DNA from: Dallia pectoralis
Lineage: Eukaryota > Chordata > Actinopteri > Esociformes > Umbridae
Length of the DNA stretch: 64,000 nt
Direction of reading: 5' to 3'
Assembly (NCBI GenBank): GCA_029465975.1
Contig: CM055742.1
Span: 4,821,932-4,885,931 of the forward strand
A program made the position numbers and the translations under genes. Positions 12,220-30,911 of the stretch are shown piece by piece. Within the stretch, counting starts at the first letter, position 1. Each line of letters begins with the position of its first letter. The notes under the pieces are model-generated. The model was not told the origin of the DNA. It searched no databases and saw only the letters and a list, made by a program, of their open reading frames with translations.

Positions 12220-12634
12220 TGTGGAGAAGTCCTGGGCAATATGGAGAAGTCCTGGGTAATGTGGAGAAGTCCTGGGCACGGTGGAGAAGTCCTGGGCAAT
12301 GTGGAGAAGTTCTGGGTAATGTGGAGAAGTCATGGGTAATGTGGAGAAGTCATGGGCAATATGGAGAAGTCTCGGTAATGTGGAGAAGTCCACGGAATGT
12401 GGAGAAGTCCTGGGCAATGTGGAGAAGTTCTGGGTAATGTGGAGAAGTCATGGGTAATGTGGAGAAGTCATGGGCAATATGGAGAAGTCTCGGTAATGTG
12501 GAGAAGTCCACGGAATGTGGAGAAGTCCACGGAATGTGGAGAAGTCCTGGGCAATGTGGAGAAGCCCGGGGAAAGTGGAGAAGTCCTGAGCAATTTGGAG
12601 AAGTCCTGGGCAATGTGGAGAAGTTCCAGGAATG
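12220..12634 (+). repeat. 20-bp minisatellite with 118-bp higher-order unit
   Basis: The basic unit is gtggagaagtcctgggcaat, with forms carrying ttctgggtaat, tcatgggtaat, and 19-bp forms with tctcggtaat or tccacggaat. An ordered series of six units (12303 onward) recurs 118 bp later (12421 onward). This shows duplication of a multi-unit block. Open frames on both strands are by-products. Confidence 0.95.
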
Positions 12635-12639
12635 ATAGT

Positions 12640-12775
12640 AGACTGTAGATATAATTCTGTAGATAGTACTCTGTAGATGGTACTCTAAATAGTACTCTGT
12701 AGATAGTACTCTGTAGACGGTACTCTGTAGATAGTACTCTAGATATTACAATGTAGATGGTACTGTGTCTGTACT
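12640..12775 (+). repeat. Degenerate 14-bp tandem repeat
   Basis: About nine imperfect copies of ctgtagatagtact, with atggtact and acggtact variants. It begins a few bases after the 20-bp array ends. The two families differ in sequence and unit length, so they arose independently. Confidence 0.8.
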
Positions 12776-13867
12776 CTTCATTAAACATGCAGGGCACATG
12801 CAGAAGCCTTTACTTATAGCTGTAAATCGGATTAATACCTTTTAGTACAACTGCATGTGATTGAATTGCTCCTTAATTTGATCAGGAAGCAATGTCAGGG
12901 TACCTTTGACCTCGACCGTGAACCTGGACTGCACCGGGAATGAATTAACAAGCGCTGCGTCCACGTGGGCATTGCGGAGCATCACGAACAGCAACTTCAA
13001 AGCCGGACGGATGTTGTCAAAGGGAAAATCAATAGAGAGATTTGGTTTAATTTTATTACGTTCCGTGAGAAACAAACAATTACGCGACACACCTGGGTGG
13101 GAACATCCATGTGGAGAGACTAATGTGAGGTTTGTGGAAAATGACTGACTGCAGACGAACTACGACAACAGAAATAACCGAGACGAGAACGAGAAAATAA
13201 AACAGATTGTTTTCATAAGGGTTCACTTGATTCATGTCTCCATGGTGACGCTCTGTTCTGTGCCAGGTGGAACAGAAAGGTTAGAGGCCTAATGTAAAAT
13301 CAATACGCTGACTAGTCCCATTTGACATTATGTGTACGACCTTCTGGTGTCGGTGAGACTATGGAGGGTTGCGTTTTTATGCTCAGATACCAGATAACTT
13401 AAAACAGCAGTATATTATTTAAAATAACACATATGCTATTTGTCTTAACAAGTAATTATGCTTCCGTGCCGGTTGAGATTTTAAACAGTCCCTAATTTAG
13501 CCACTTGAGATTTACTTTCTCAGTTGAACTCCAGGTCTTACTTATTAAATGTACATAACAATTACAGTAAATTAATTGTTTCAAACACACCCCAAATGTC
13601 CTCTAACAATGAAACCATGTTAACCTCTCAGGTCAACTCACTCATATGTAGTCAACGTATATTAGCTGTCATACCATCGGAATACAAATCACATATTTTC
13701 CGGACATTGTCCCAACGACGAAACCCTCCGTAATGAATGTACCCCATTTCAGAGCGTCTCAGCGATTCCCCTTCATTTGCAGTCACTTACGCAAAATTAC
13801 TTTCCCCCGGCCGTAGCCACACCCCTCCGGTTCTCAATGCGACCCGTTTCCCCGAGCCTTTAGCCTG
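12776..13867. other. Non-coding stretch, nothing recognised
   Basis: Ordinary AT/GC-balanced sequence. Short open frames are present on both strands, without splice context or recognisable protein similarity. Confidence 0.45.
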
Positions 13868-13920
13868 AGTGCATTTAATTTACATTACATTACATTTCAG
13901 TCATTTAGCAATGCATTAAA
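13868..13920 (+). mobile_element. Fragment of a common teleost dispersed repeat
   Basis: The string tacattacattacatttcag followed by tcatttagca matches the start of a very widespread fish repeat that usually continues with gacgctcttatcca. Here it breaks off after tcatttagcaatgc, so this is only a remnant. Confidence 0.5.
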
Positions 13921-16261
13921 GCACCCAGAAGTCCTTGTAATGTCACCACACTGCTATTATCCGCTCCATCTAATTCATATATCCAGACCGAAGCAGTGCC
14001 CAGAGTCATATGATGATTACACTGCTTAGGCTAATGTTGGTTTAGTTCGACGTCAGCAGGCAAGGACATTTGTGTTTCCGTCGACATTCCTTCGCCCCTA
14101 TCCTCTCCCGACCCTGATACACTATTTGGAGGGCCAGCGATTTTAGAGGGGTCGTGTTAAATGGGAATCGGGAAATTAGCTAGCGGCCGACTTGAATTCG
14201 ACCGATCGCGGCACATTTAAATCGCCCGCGATTTAATTGCAGGCTATTTGCGTTTCGCTGCGCGTTTCGCTCGTTGTGTTGTGCCCCCGACGAACGCGCC
14301 CTTGGTGAGAAGGCTGTAAAACATCCTGGATGGAGGAAGTGATGTCATAAAAATGGGAAGCTCTAAATAATAATGAGGATATGCGGAAGGGAAGAAATAT
14401 AGCTGTAAAAGATGTAGAGAAATGTTGCACGCTAAAGCCCACAATAATCCCACCCAGGAATATCTGAGTACCTGTATGTCTATGAGATAGTGGGGTTTGG
14501 GATGTACCGGTATATGTTCTCCACCCTCTGAGAAACGGGAAGCAAGTCCAGTATCTCGCCATTCTCACCTGGCCGGCAAACCCTCTCTCCCAGTCCTCCT
14601 CGTCTGGCACATTCTCTCTTTTATCCCCTCTTTCTCGCTTTATTCATTCTCCATTTCCTCCATCACTCCTCGGTCATTTTCCGATTTCCCTCACGCAACA
14701 CGGGCTACGACGAACGATAACTCTGCGCAGCGCGCAAAAACATTGTGTTCGCAACAATATTATGCATTGTAGAGCTCATGATGAAAACTGCCTGTTCATA
14801 GATGTCAGGTGACGTCCTGGTTCAGGCGTTTCGCACTACCTCTATGCTTTCTCAGTGGGAGCTGATGAAGACCTGAGGTGTTCATAAGCGACGCTGAAAA
14901 GTACCAGGCCTCCTCTAAAGACGGCAAACAATTGTGGCAACACCTTTTATCATCAAATAGATTTTAAGACCACTTTCTAGTTAGTATCAAGTCTTTTCAT
15001 CTGTTCTGTAGTTTACAAGACTGTTAGAAGAGATTTGTTTTAACCATAGACTTACCTGAATGTACATCTGAACTCAGGCCTTCTTCTGGTCAGAGGTCAA
15101 ATACATCATTAGATTTAAGTGCCACATTTCAGGCTATTTAACACAGCAGGAAAACCAATGCATTTCAATGAGAGAGCTTTCCTTCTCTTAACCCAGAGTG
15201 GGCGGAGCCAGAATGGTTGCTAGGGATGCAGCCTTAGAACGTTTAAATCTGTCGTTCTCTGTTCCCCAGTTCTCCCTGGAGAAATATATTTATATATATA
15301 TAGATATATATATATAGACGACGTAGATTCAGAGATGGCTGCAGTCACAAAAACATATCAATCTCACTGACGTTCTCCATGAATTCCTTTCTCGTACGGT
15401 ATGAAGGCACGACGGGCATCAATAAACCAATTTTTCCATTAAAATGGCATGCGAATGTGTGAGCTTTGGGGAGGGGGGGGTGTGGGTTAGCTTAACCACA
15501 AAGGGACTGATGAAGTTTACAGACGGGAGAATGCAGACATGATGTGGACGGTCTGATAGTGACAACTCCCATAGACGTCAGACATCGTCTGTCTTCCTGA
15601 CGCAAAACGCTCCCCGAGGAAAACCCTGGTGTCTATCACCGCCGTATGCACTGTTTCTCCGCCAATTATCCCCCAAAATAATATCCACGGTGAATAGTTC
15701 CCTAGGTCTGTATCTAAAAAAGTGCCCGTTTTGTTTGTAACTTTGAACGTGTTTTTCTCTCACTATGGCACAGTAGCTGGCACAGAAAAAATTAACGCAC
15801 TTCGGTTGTTTTAGGATCAATATTGCCTTGTTTGGACAGATGTATCACTCTGAGTTTGGGCAAACGGGGTAAATGGATGTGCTGAATGCCCTATTAAGTC
15901 TCGATTGATTGGTCACTTTTATTCCTGCCGGCTGTTGTTGTGCTAGCTCTACTTAGAGAGGGAGGTGGGTGGTTTAACTGATGGACACAAGCTACCGAGC
16001 CCCATGTACAATTAACATGACCGTGGGCTACACTGCCCTCCAGTGGACAATGAAATCAACTGCAGCCGATTGACAGCAGGCCCTGTTTTCATTGCAGGTT
16101 GGACTTTTAGTTATTGAAATATGTTCTCAGAGCAGCATCGCATCTGATTGGTTCTCTCTCAGTCGCCCAATCAGCGGCAGCAGGAGGCGGGACTTGGTTT
16201 GGAGGAGGTGGAACTTGGTTTGAGAGCCGGCTTGTTTTTTTTTTCTCTCAGGACTCAGGAG
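13921..16261. other. Non-coding stretch; TA-rich run and a CTCF-like motif
   Basis: No gene was found. A TA-rich alternating run lies at 15279-15318. A minus-strand CTCF-like motif is listed separately at 16032-16050. The sequence around 14.2-14.7 kb is slightly GC-richer but has no supported exon. Confidence 0.45.
16032..16050 (-). promoter_or_regulatory. Candidate CTCF site
   Basis: Reverse complement reads ttgtccactggagggcagt. The core CCACTGGAGGGCAG fits the CTCF core pattern CCASYAGRKGGCRS with one deviation. This is a motif match only. Confidence 0.4.
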
Positions 16262-16267
16262 ACATTG

Positions 16268-16872
16268 GCTGCGTCCGAAATCGCGTACTATGTTGAGTAT
16301 GTACTACATTTAATTAAGAACGTACTTTGCGACCGTTAAAAAGGTACGTTCTAGATAGTATGAATCCGGGTAGTATGAATGGAGTCCGGACGTACTACAT
16401 GCGCCGTGTTCTACAAGTATAATCTACCGGGCAAGCGAAGCGTGTTTCCTTCAGGTCCGCGTCCTCCTACCAACACGCATAAAGCAAACCCGCTTTTAAG
16501 TCAATCATTTACTTATATGATGTTAAACAAATACATTTTAACCACAAAGAAACAAAAAAAGTGTTTTCTAAAGTAGTTACACTTTTTATTTTTATTTATT
16601 CACATTTCTAAAGTAGTTACACTTGAAGACTGCCGCGTCTCCGGTTTCCACCATTTTTAAATGTAACGAGAACTCCTCTCTCTTGTTGCATCATGGGATA
16701 GTAAAGTGTCCATTGTATGCACACTTCAGAATCTCGCCGGAATTCAGTAGTAGGTCATCCGGGTACTTTTCGCATACTGTTTTTCGAATACTATGATTTC
16801 GGACATACTACTCTGCTCGCGTACTGTTTTTCGCATACTATAAAGTATGGAAGTACGCGATTTCGGACGCAG
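16268..16872. mobile_element. Non-autonomous DNA transposon (MITE-like), about 605 bp
   Basis: The left end gctgcgtccgaaatcgcgta is mirrored at the right end by tacgcgatttcggacgcag. This gives terminal inverted repeats of about 19-20 bp. The six bases acattg flank the element on both sides (16262-16267 and 16873-16878), a likely target duplication. Inside, several further copies of gtacta / tagtatg and tttcgcatact motifs extend the inverted symmetry. No transposase fragment is visible. The superfamily is not assigned. Confidence 0.8.
16562..16625 (+). repeat. Short direct repeat inside the MITE-like element
   Basis: The 17-bp string ctaaagtagttacactt occurs twice, about 42 bp apart, separated by a T-rich stretch. 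Confidence 0.7.
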
Positions 16873-17146
16873 ACATTGTGAAAGTAAATCTTGCATATCG
16901 TTTTTTGTTGAAAATGTAAAGATATTAAAGTATTTGGATTAAAATAAAGGTTGTTTTTCTATCGAGCTGTTATTTAACTAGCTAGCTAACTAACAATTAA
17001 TAGAAGATAAGCTAACTCGGTAAGCTGACTAGGTCGTAGACATCACAGGATCATAGTTAATGTTAGCTTATCTTCTGTTAATTGCATTAGCCTGATGAAA
17101 TGTGTAACTTTTACATGCAACCAAAATCATGTCTGCTTTTAGTGCA

Positions 17147-17377
17147 TTTTGGCCACACACATTCTAATGCTGCTCTGAGAGCACCTTTTGAAATAAGGTC
17201 TACAATATGCTGCTCTAAGAGCGTTTTGTTGGCTACACACATTATAATGCTGCTCTTAGAGCACCTTTTGACATTAGGTCTACAATATGCTGCTCTAAGA
17301 GCATTTTGGCTACACACATTCTAATACTGCCCTGAGAGCACCTTCTGAAATTAGGTCTACAATATGCTGCTCTTTGG
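17147..17377 (+). repeat. About 77-bp tandem repeat, three copies
   Basis: Each copy starts near ttttggcyacacacattc and contains the inner palindrome-like gctgctctnagagca twice. Copies differ by a few substitutions and a small insertion. Internal tgctct/agagca pairs would form hairpins. Open frames on both strands reflect the repeat and not a gene. Confidence 0.85.
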
Positions 17378-18479
17378 AACATAATTCCAAAGAGCACAAA
17401 TAGTTGCAACCAAAATTGCAGGTTTATCACAAAAACTGCAAAATGACAGGAACTGTCAATCGTGAGAACAGCAAGTCCACGCTGACTAATCGGGTTGGAC
17501 GCACGCTCAATAAACTAGCTACTCAATATAGCTGCTCAATGCTCCCAAAACACAACCCAGTCTAATACCAGTGTGTGGGACCAGCCCCACTGAGATTCGG
17601 TCTCATCTGTATGTCAGAGCTTCTTAAAGGGCTGCCAAACGGAAAACAATTTCCAGAATGGTTTTAGGAACCCCAGGATTACGTCAAAGGTCTTCCAAGG
17701 CCTTCCCAATCAACAGATCTGATCGCCATTGGGCTTTACAGAAAGTTCTGGAGTGACGAGTGAGAAGTAGATTTACACCGTCATCGTACTTCAAATAACT
17801 GGAAGCTTTTCTTCCTTAAGGATAGTTCTATATACCACGACACACAGTTCAGGACTTGTATGACAGCATTTCAAGAGGGTTAAGAGTTTACTTTTATTAC
17901 TTTTTTTGTTTATAAAAGGCAAAAACATGTGCAATACTTCCTGAACAGTGTGGTTACTTCCAATCAATACATTTCACAAAATAATTCCAGATCCCCTAAA
18001 GACGAGCTATATGTTGCTCTTTGTAGCGCTTGATGTGAACAAGAAGCTTATAATCTCCGAAACACACCGCCTTAAAGACTGAAAGCATTGTCTGTCTAGT
18101 GTAATTAATTAAAACCATGGAGACATTTACTTTTAATCTCCACTGCGCAGTAAACTGCAGTCATAATCTAATACTGACAATGTCTGCTAATTAAAGTTCC
18201 TTCAAGGTTATTCTCCTAACATTAGACCAACTGGGAACACTAGCGGCTTTGGTCATTGTTGTGAAAATAGAAATGAATGTTCGCAAGACGTCCAGTTTCT
18301 TCTTAATGATGCACTCCAGAGCCGTGTGCTTTAAGACGTTTTTAAAGTGGTGATACTGAGCGCCAACTGGCAACCGCAATTTAGATCAATGCTAAAAAAA
18401 AATCGAATTTGTATAATGAACAAGTTCAATTTGTGCGATGTCACAGTAATGCAAACCTACAATGTTCTTTCAATTTTGG

Positions 18480-18575
18480 TTGTTCTTTGTTTGTTATTTC
18501 TGTTCCATGTTCATTTTGTAAAAGCGTCTTTGGCTCTTTAAAAAGCGTAATATAAATAAAATGCATTGATATTAT
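18480..18575 (+). mobile_element. 3' tail of a fish dispersed repeat
   Basis: The string tttaaaaagcgtaatataaa followed by taaaatgcattgat is close to the gcgctatataaataaaat tail found at the end of many fish SINE-like or MITE copies. Upstream similarity could not be judged by eye. Confidence 0.4.
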
Positions 18576-18687
18576 TTTTACAGTTGTCCATAGCCTCGTG
18601 ACCGCCAACTTACTTCCCACTCTAGAGCAAGGTTGAAAAGGTCCAAAAGAATCTATGTCCAGTCTCGGGAAACCAGATTACCCCTTT

Positions 18688-18706
18688 GCTCTGCAGGGGG
18701 CGCTAC
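18688..18706 (+). promoter_or_regulatory. Candidate CTCF site
   Basis: Reads gctctgcagggggcgctac. The CAGGGGGCGCTA core is one of the best-fitting forms of the CTCF core motif. It lies about 1.1 kb upstream of the tmem154 start codon. Binding cannot be judged from sequence alone. Confidence 0.5.
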
Positions 18707-19538
18707 TGCACCAACAACTGCTATGTTGTTTAAGGTGTTTCGATAATGTTCCTAGTTTAAGTGCCAAGCCAGACACACGCAGTGAATATATGAACACTTT
18801 TATAAGCTTTCACTGTTGATGTGAGGAGAAAATATCAATCCACCCAAGCCTTTACTGACAGTTAAAGTAAGAATGTGTGTGTTTTGGATTCTGACCTTTG
18901 ACCTCAACTCTTCCCTGATTCACGTGGGACATGAATCATGACTATGCAATGTGAAAAAAACCGAATTTGCCTCTTGACTTTCCCGTATTGGTCGGGTCAA
19001 CATGTCTTACCTCATGGACACATCAACTGTAAACATGTTTTAACTTAGGAACATTTCTAACTTGTGACATCATGTCTAAACATGTCAGACTGTGTGGCTA
19101 TGCTAAACCGGTCAGGTACGAAGTATAAAGAAGAATTACCGTATACAATACAACCGGATGGTAATTCACCACTTTCATAAAGCCTATTTATTCAATATTT
19201 GAAGCTCACCCGTGATCATACATGCAAAAGTGATGTTGACAGACAACCAGAACCGTTCTATACGTTTGTCGGACAACATTCAGAGATCAGTTTTAATTCA
19301 AATCCGATGCTAACGCAACCACAACATCTGTGTGGGAAGAGAAAGTAAGCAAGAAAAGGGTTCACTTTGCCTACTTAGTAAGTTTGCTCAGCACTTTTTC
19401 CGTCTCTGTTTGCTATGGCCCAGCTTCCTGCATACTTTCACTGGGAGGAATTTGTCTCGGCAGAGGGCAGGGTGCTGCCAGGCTTGTGGCTACAGGCACG
19501 GAGCTGATTGCATTACATCTGCAGGTCGACCTGACTGG

Positions 19539-19563
19539 GTGTGTGTGTGTGTGTGTGTGTGTC
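19539..19563 (+). repeat. (GT)n microsatellite before tmem154
   Basis: About 12 GT units, some 230 bp before the first start codon and probably in or near the promoter. Confidence 0.9.
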
Positions 19564-19790
19564 TCTCGGCCGCCGTGTTCCTCTTTTACTCTCCCCGTTC
19601 CTCCCCTCACTTCCTCCCTCCTTTCTCTGCACCACCTCCCTTTGTTTTGTTGCTCTCCCCCCCCACCCCGCCCCCTCCTCTCAGCGAGTCTCTAGGTGAG
19701 TCGAAAGCTGTCTGGAACCAGGAAGTAGGTAGCTGTGACAGAGAGCAGTAAGGCACAGGGAAATGGGCAAAGCCACCTGTCAATGGCACT
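19564..19790 (+). promoter_or_regulatory. Probable tmem154 promoter and 5' UTR
   Basis: This pyrimidine-rich stretch contains a GC-box-like accccgccccctcc at 19665-19678 and no TATA box. It runs directly into the first exon. The transcription start cannot be placed from sequence alone. Confidence 0.4.
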
Positions 19791-27467
<7,677 letters not shown>

Positions 27468-28020
27468 GGCGACATCGTAGCACGGGCACATTTGCACGGC
27501 GCGCCGGTCAACTCTTACACATCCCTGTTTATTCGGCAACACAATGCTAGGTGGTTCCTGGTGACTATGTCAGCCAGTCGCGCCCTTGTTGTGTCGTAAC
27601 TCGGGAGCCCAAGAGAAGACGGGCCTCAATCGAACCTGTTAGTTAATGCTGTTATTCACTGAGGGACGGGCAACATGTGGACTGGACATAATGTGTTGTG
27701 ACTTATTGATGTAACAAGCCACAGTTGGTTAGCGAGCTCTCGCTGTATGGTGAATCTGTGCTCTGCCATTTGGTGAAGAGAAAGACCCTGGAATCAGTTT
27801 GGATTATAATGTATAGGAAAGACGAGAATGGGAAGACCTGATCTGAGGTCAGCGCACGCCAGCACTGCTAAGAAACGCTTGTGTGATTACAGGCTATGGA
27901 AATAATAGTCTGTAACTCTCAATCCGGAAAATCACTGTATCATTTTATGCCACTCTGTAACACCTTCCGGTTTCATTACAGTTTTCCCAAGTCAACTGAA
28001 ATAAACATGTTGATCTCTTC
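27468..28020 (+). other. tmem154: tmem154 3' UTR
   Basis: Untranslated sequence after the TAG, with an AATAAA at 28000-28005. Cleavage about 15-25 nt later would be typical. No other features were seen. Confidence 0.55.
28000..28005 (+). terminator. tmem154: Proximal poly(A) signal of tmem154
   Basis: Canonical AATAAA 533 nt after the stop codon, followed by a T/G-containing stretch. Confidence 0.55.
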
Positions 28021-28094
28021 TGCTTTTAGTTCTCCACTCGGATAACTCATAACATCCTGGTAGGGTTTTATTTTGCTCGTTATTTCTAAAGAGA

Positions 28095-28275
28095 GGACGA
28101 TTGGCCACCTCTGGAGCAAGGCTCCTCCTAAGGTTTCTTCCCGTGTCCCTGACTTTCTAGCCACTGGGCTTCCAAATCTCTTATGTTTGTTCTCTTGGGT
28201 TGTTGTTTGCACTTTGGCTTCACGGTGACGAGTGTTTTCCCATTGACCTTTATGTAATAACCTTTTACATCCAGC
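28095..28275 (-). mobile_element. Dispersed fish repeat, minus orientation
   Basis: Read on the plus strand it contains gattggccacctctgg, ctaaggtttcttcccgtg, ccctgactttctagccactg and ttgggttgttgtttg. These are diverged, reverse-oriented counterparts of aggaaacctag...aggaacca and ggggtggccag in the copy at 44960-45190. I associate this family with salmonid and pike genomes; the name is not recalled with certainty. Confidence 0.6.
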
Positions 28276-28350
28276 TCTCATTATGTGCAAGTATTTCTCA
28301 ACAGTCCTTTCTGTTCCGCCTGCACAGATTGTTTATACCCTTGGCGGACA

Positions 28351-28426
28351 CACACACAACACACACAACACACATACACACACATACACACACACACACA
28401 CATGCACATACGCACACGCACACACT
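28351..28426 (+). repeat. (CA)n-rich microsatellite
   Basis: Interrupted CA tract with acacaacac and catacaca variants. Confidence 0.9.
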
Positions 28427-28693
28427 GTGACTGCTGAACTCTGCTTCTTAGGTCCTGGTAGTCGGTCTCACCAGTGGTTACTGTCCAACCCTGAATATCT
28501 GGAGCACTCCTGACAACTGTTAGCCATTTTGACCGGCTTGCATGGAGGTGTGACGCAACCCTGTGAAGGGCTGGGGGAAGTGGGGTTACGTCAGGGTCCG
28601 TTGGACTCGCTGTGAGCTCATCTTATTCACACACAGCTTGTTTTCCCAGGGATCTGTTAGCTTAAGGTTGTAGGATAACAGCGGGGCCAACTA

Positions 28694-29086
28694 TGGTTGT
28701 GGTTGTGCCATAAGTTTGTGGCATGTGGTTGTGCATAAGGTTGTGGTTGTGGCATCAGGTTGTGGTTGTGCCATACGGTTGTGGTTTTGCCATAAGGTTG
28801 TAGCAGGTGGTTGTGGCATCAGGTTGTGGCATCAGGTTGTGGTTGTGCCATACGGTTGTGGCATCAGGTTGTGGTTGTGCCAAACGGTTGTGGCATGTGG
28901 TTGTGGCATCAGGTTGTGGTTGTGCCATACGGTTGTGGTTTTGCCATAAGGTTGTAGCATGTGGTTGTGGCATCAGGTTGTGTTTGTGCCATACGGTTGT
29001 TGCATGTGGTTGTGGTTTTGCCATAAGGTTGTGGCATGTGGTTGTGGCATCAGGTTGTGGTTGTGCCATACGGTTGTGGTTGTTCA
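28694..29086 (+). repeat. GT-rich minisatellite of mixed 12- and 18-bp units
   Basis: Made of ggttgtggcatca, ggttgtggttgtgccatac and ggttttgccataa type units in varying order. Open frames on both strands follow from unit lengths divisible by three. No gene. Confidence 0.9.
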
Positions 29087-29481
29087 CTTGTTTCCATTCC
29101 ATAATATAATAGACTAGAGAATCTGCATGTATTGTCTAGTCCATAATTGTCATTCAGACTTGAGCTTGTTCCTTTATTGACTAGGCAGCAGGATTCAGCC
29201 AAGAATGGGAAAACAGTTGGAATATACGTATATATATGTTATATTTTATGTTGTGTTATATTATATTACATTTGTACACTGCCAATTGACCCTAACTTAG
29301 CCCAAAACGTAAATTAAACCCTATTATTTTTACATGTAATATACTTTGTTATATGGTTATTAACATCCCTCGCAGGTCGCTCCTGTGTGCTTTGGGCATG
29401 TGGTTCTGGAGGCTGTGCACACATGATTTCATTACAGGAACGGTATTTAATGGTCACATGACCTCTCTCCGCCTGTTCTAG

Positions 29482-29510
29482 GTCACTCCATAGAGGATAT
29501 GGAGTTCTAG
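29482..29510 (+). CDS. Candidate alternative last exon of tmem154
   Basis: A good acceptor (tctctccgcctgttctag) precedes gtcactccatag. Spliced from exon 8 in phase 1 it would give SHSIEDMEF and a TAG. It would replace SGVQMDSEHGM. A poly(A) signal follows at 30906. There is no supporting similarity beyond splice context, so it is speculative. Confidence 0.25.
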
Positions 29511-30333
29511 GCGGTCAGTTCTCCCTCACGACGGGCCCCGTACTGTACTGTACCGCCTGTGACAAAGGACCTTCCCCCATTGCAGGAATGGATGTTCCGT
29601 TACTCCGGCAACGCCGTGGAAGCCACTGTGCCTGTGTCAAAGGTCAAAACAACGTCCCCGACGAGTGGGTCGACTGACGTCCGAAACAGAAGTGCTGAAC
29701 TGATTTTCCTAACTTCCTCGGGGCGCAACAAATGTACCAGTTGAGGTTTTGTTTCCTCCATTATAACATCGGTAAATGTGCACACAGACGAACAGGCTCT
29801 GTGAATGTGCTGTGGTGTCTACGGTGAAACGCAGTGTGTGCCAATACAACTTTCACTGCTCTTCACGCCGTTAGACTCCGTTCTTTCGGCGCCGCTCCGT
29901 CTTTAGTTCAACTCTCCCGATTCAAACTAACTTTTTGTTCGACTTTGTTTTATTGCCCTTTGTGTTCAGCTGTCATGCCATTTCCGCTGACGCTTCAAAC
30001 GTGATTTATTCTGTCACGTACGGAATCGGTGAGAGGAGGGTAAACGTGTCAAACGGTGTATCCAGGGAGTTGCTGGTAGCTGCTTTTAAGACACCCAGAC
30101 AAAAATGACACAGTTTAACCTCCAAACGTCCCACTGGACCTCCCCTTTAAAACCCAGGAACACATACACAGAGAAGGCTTCACCAGATGCTACATAGCCT
30201 TGTTACAACTTTCTCCTAAGCCAGTCCCATGAAAGATGTGACAAATCTTTAAATGTGTATGCTAACGACTAGCTTCTCTCCTCCACTCCCTTTGGATTTT
30301 AATACACTGTCTCTACGTAGAGATGATCTCCCA

Positions 30334-30365
<32 letters not shown>

Positions 30366-30905
30366 GACCGAGACTCTAATTACAGAACCTGTCTGTTGTT
30401 TTATGCATGAGATAACTGAGAACTAGTGGTACGCAGCTCTGCAATAATAACGCTGTTTAGAATTCTATGGGGATGAAGGAAAGTCGTTTCTGAGCAAGTT
30501 AGAGGGATTTTCACCGGGTGCAGATTTCAGTTGGGTCCTTTTGCGTGTGTTTCATATGTTGCTATCTATTACTCTGTTTTAGAAAAAGTATTTAGATTTT
30601 TTTGGTTTGGACACTGTAAGGTTGTTGGCAATGTTTATATTGATCCCGAATAGACTGCAGGGTTGTTAACATGCAATATGAATTTAAATTCTCACTAAAT
30701 AATAATAACAACGTTTATGTGTGTGTGTATGTATGTATGTATGTATGTATGTATGTCTATATGTGCTAGTATGTATTTTCTCTGTAACCGTCAGTGTAAA
30801 TATAAGGACAACATATTTTTTTCAAACACCATGTATATTTGTATGTTTTGTTACAGCACTGTTTACAGCTTGAAGGACAAAATATATGTATATCTGTAAT
30901 TTGTC
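29511..30905. other. Non-coding stretch, possible distal 3' UTR
   Basis: No protein-like exon is convincing. It contains (CT)n/(CA)n at 30337-30365 and a TATG microsatellite. If transcripts reach the 30906 AATAAA, this stretch would be tmem154 3' UTR. Confidence 0.35.
30715..30758 (+). repeat. (TATG)n microsatellite
   Basis: A short GT run followed by about seven tatg units. Confidence 0.9.
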
Positions 30906-30911
30906 AATAAA
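30906..30911 (+). terminator. Candidate distal poly(A) signal
   Basis: AATAAA in tttgtcaataaacctgtg, followed about 25-55 nt later by a GT-rich tract (gtgtgtatgtgtgtgtgcgc). This is a textbook arrangement for a cleavage site on the plus strand. Confidence 0.5.

Larger units (their letters stand above)
17378..19538. other. Non-coding stretch upstream of tmem154
   Basis: No gene was found. It contains a dispersed-repeat tail at 18480-18575 and a CTCF-like motif at 18688-18706, both listed separately. The rest is unremarkable, with T/A-rich runs around 17885-17920. Confidence 0.45.
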
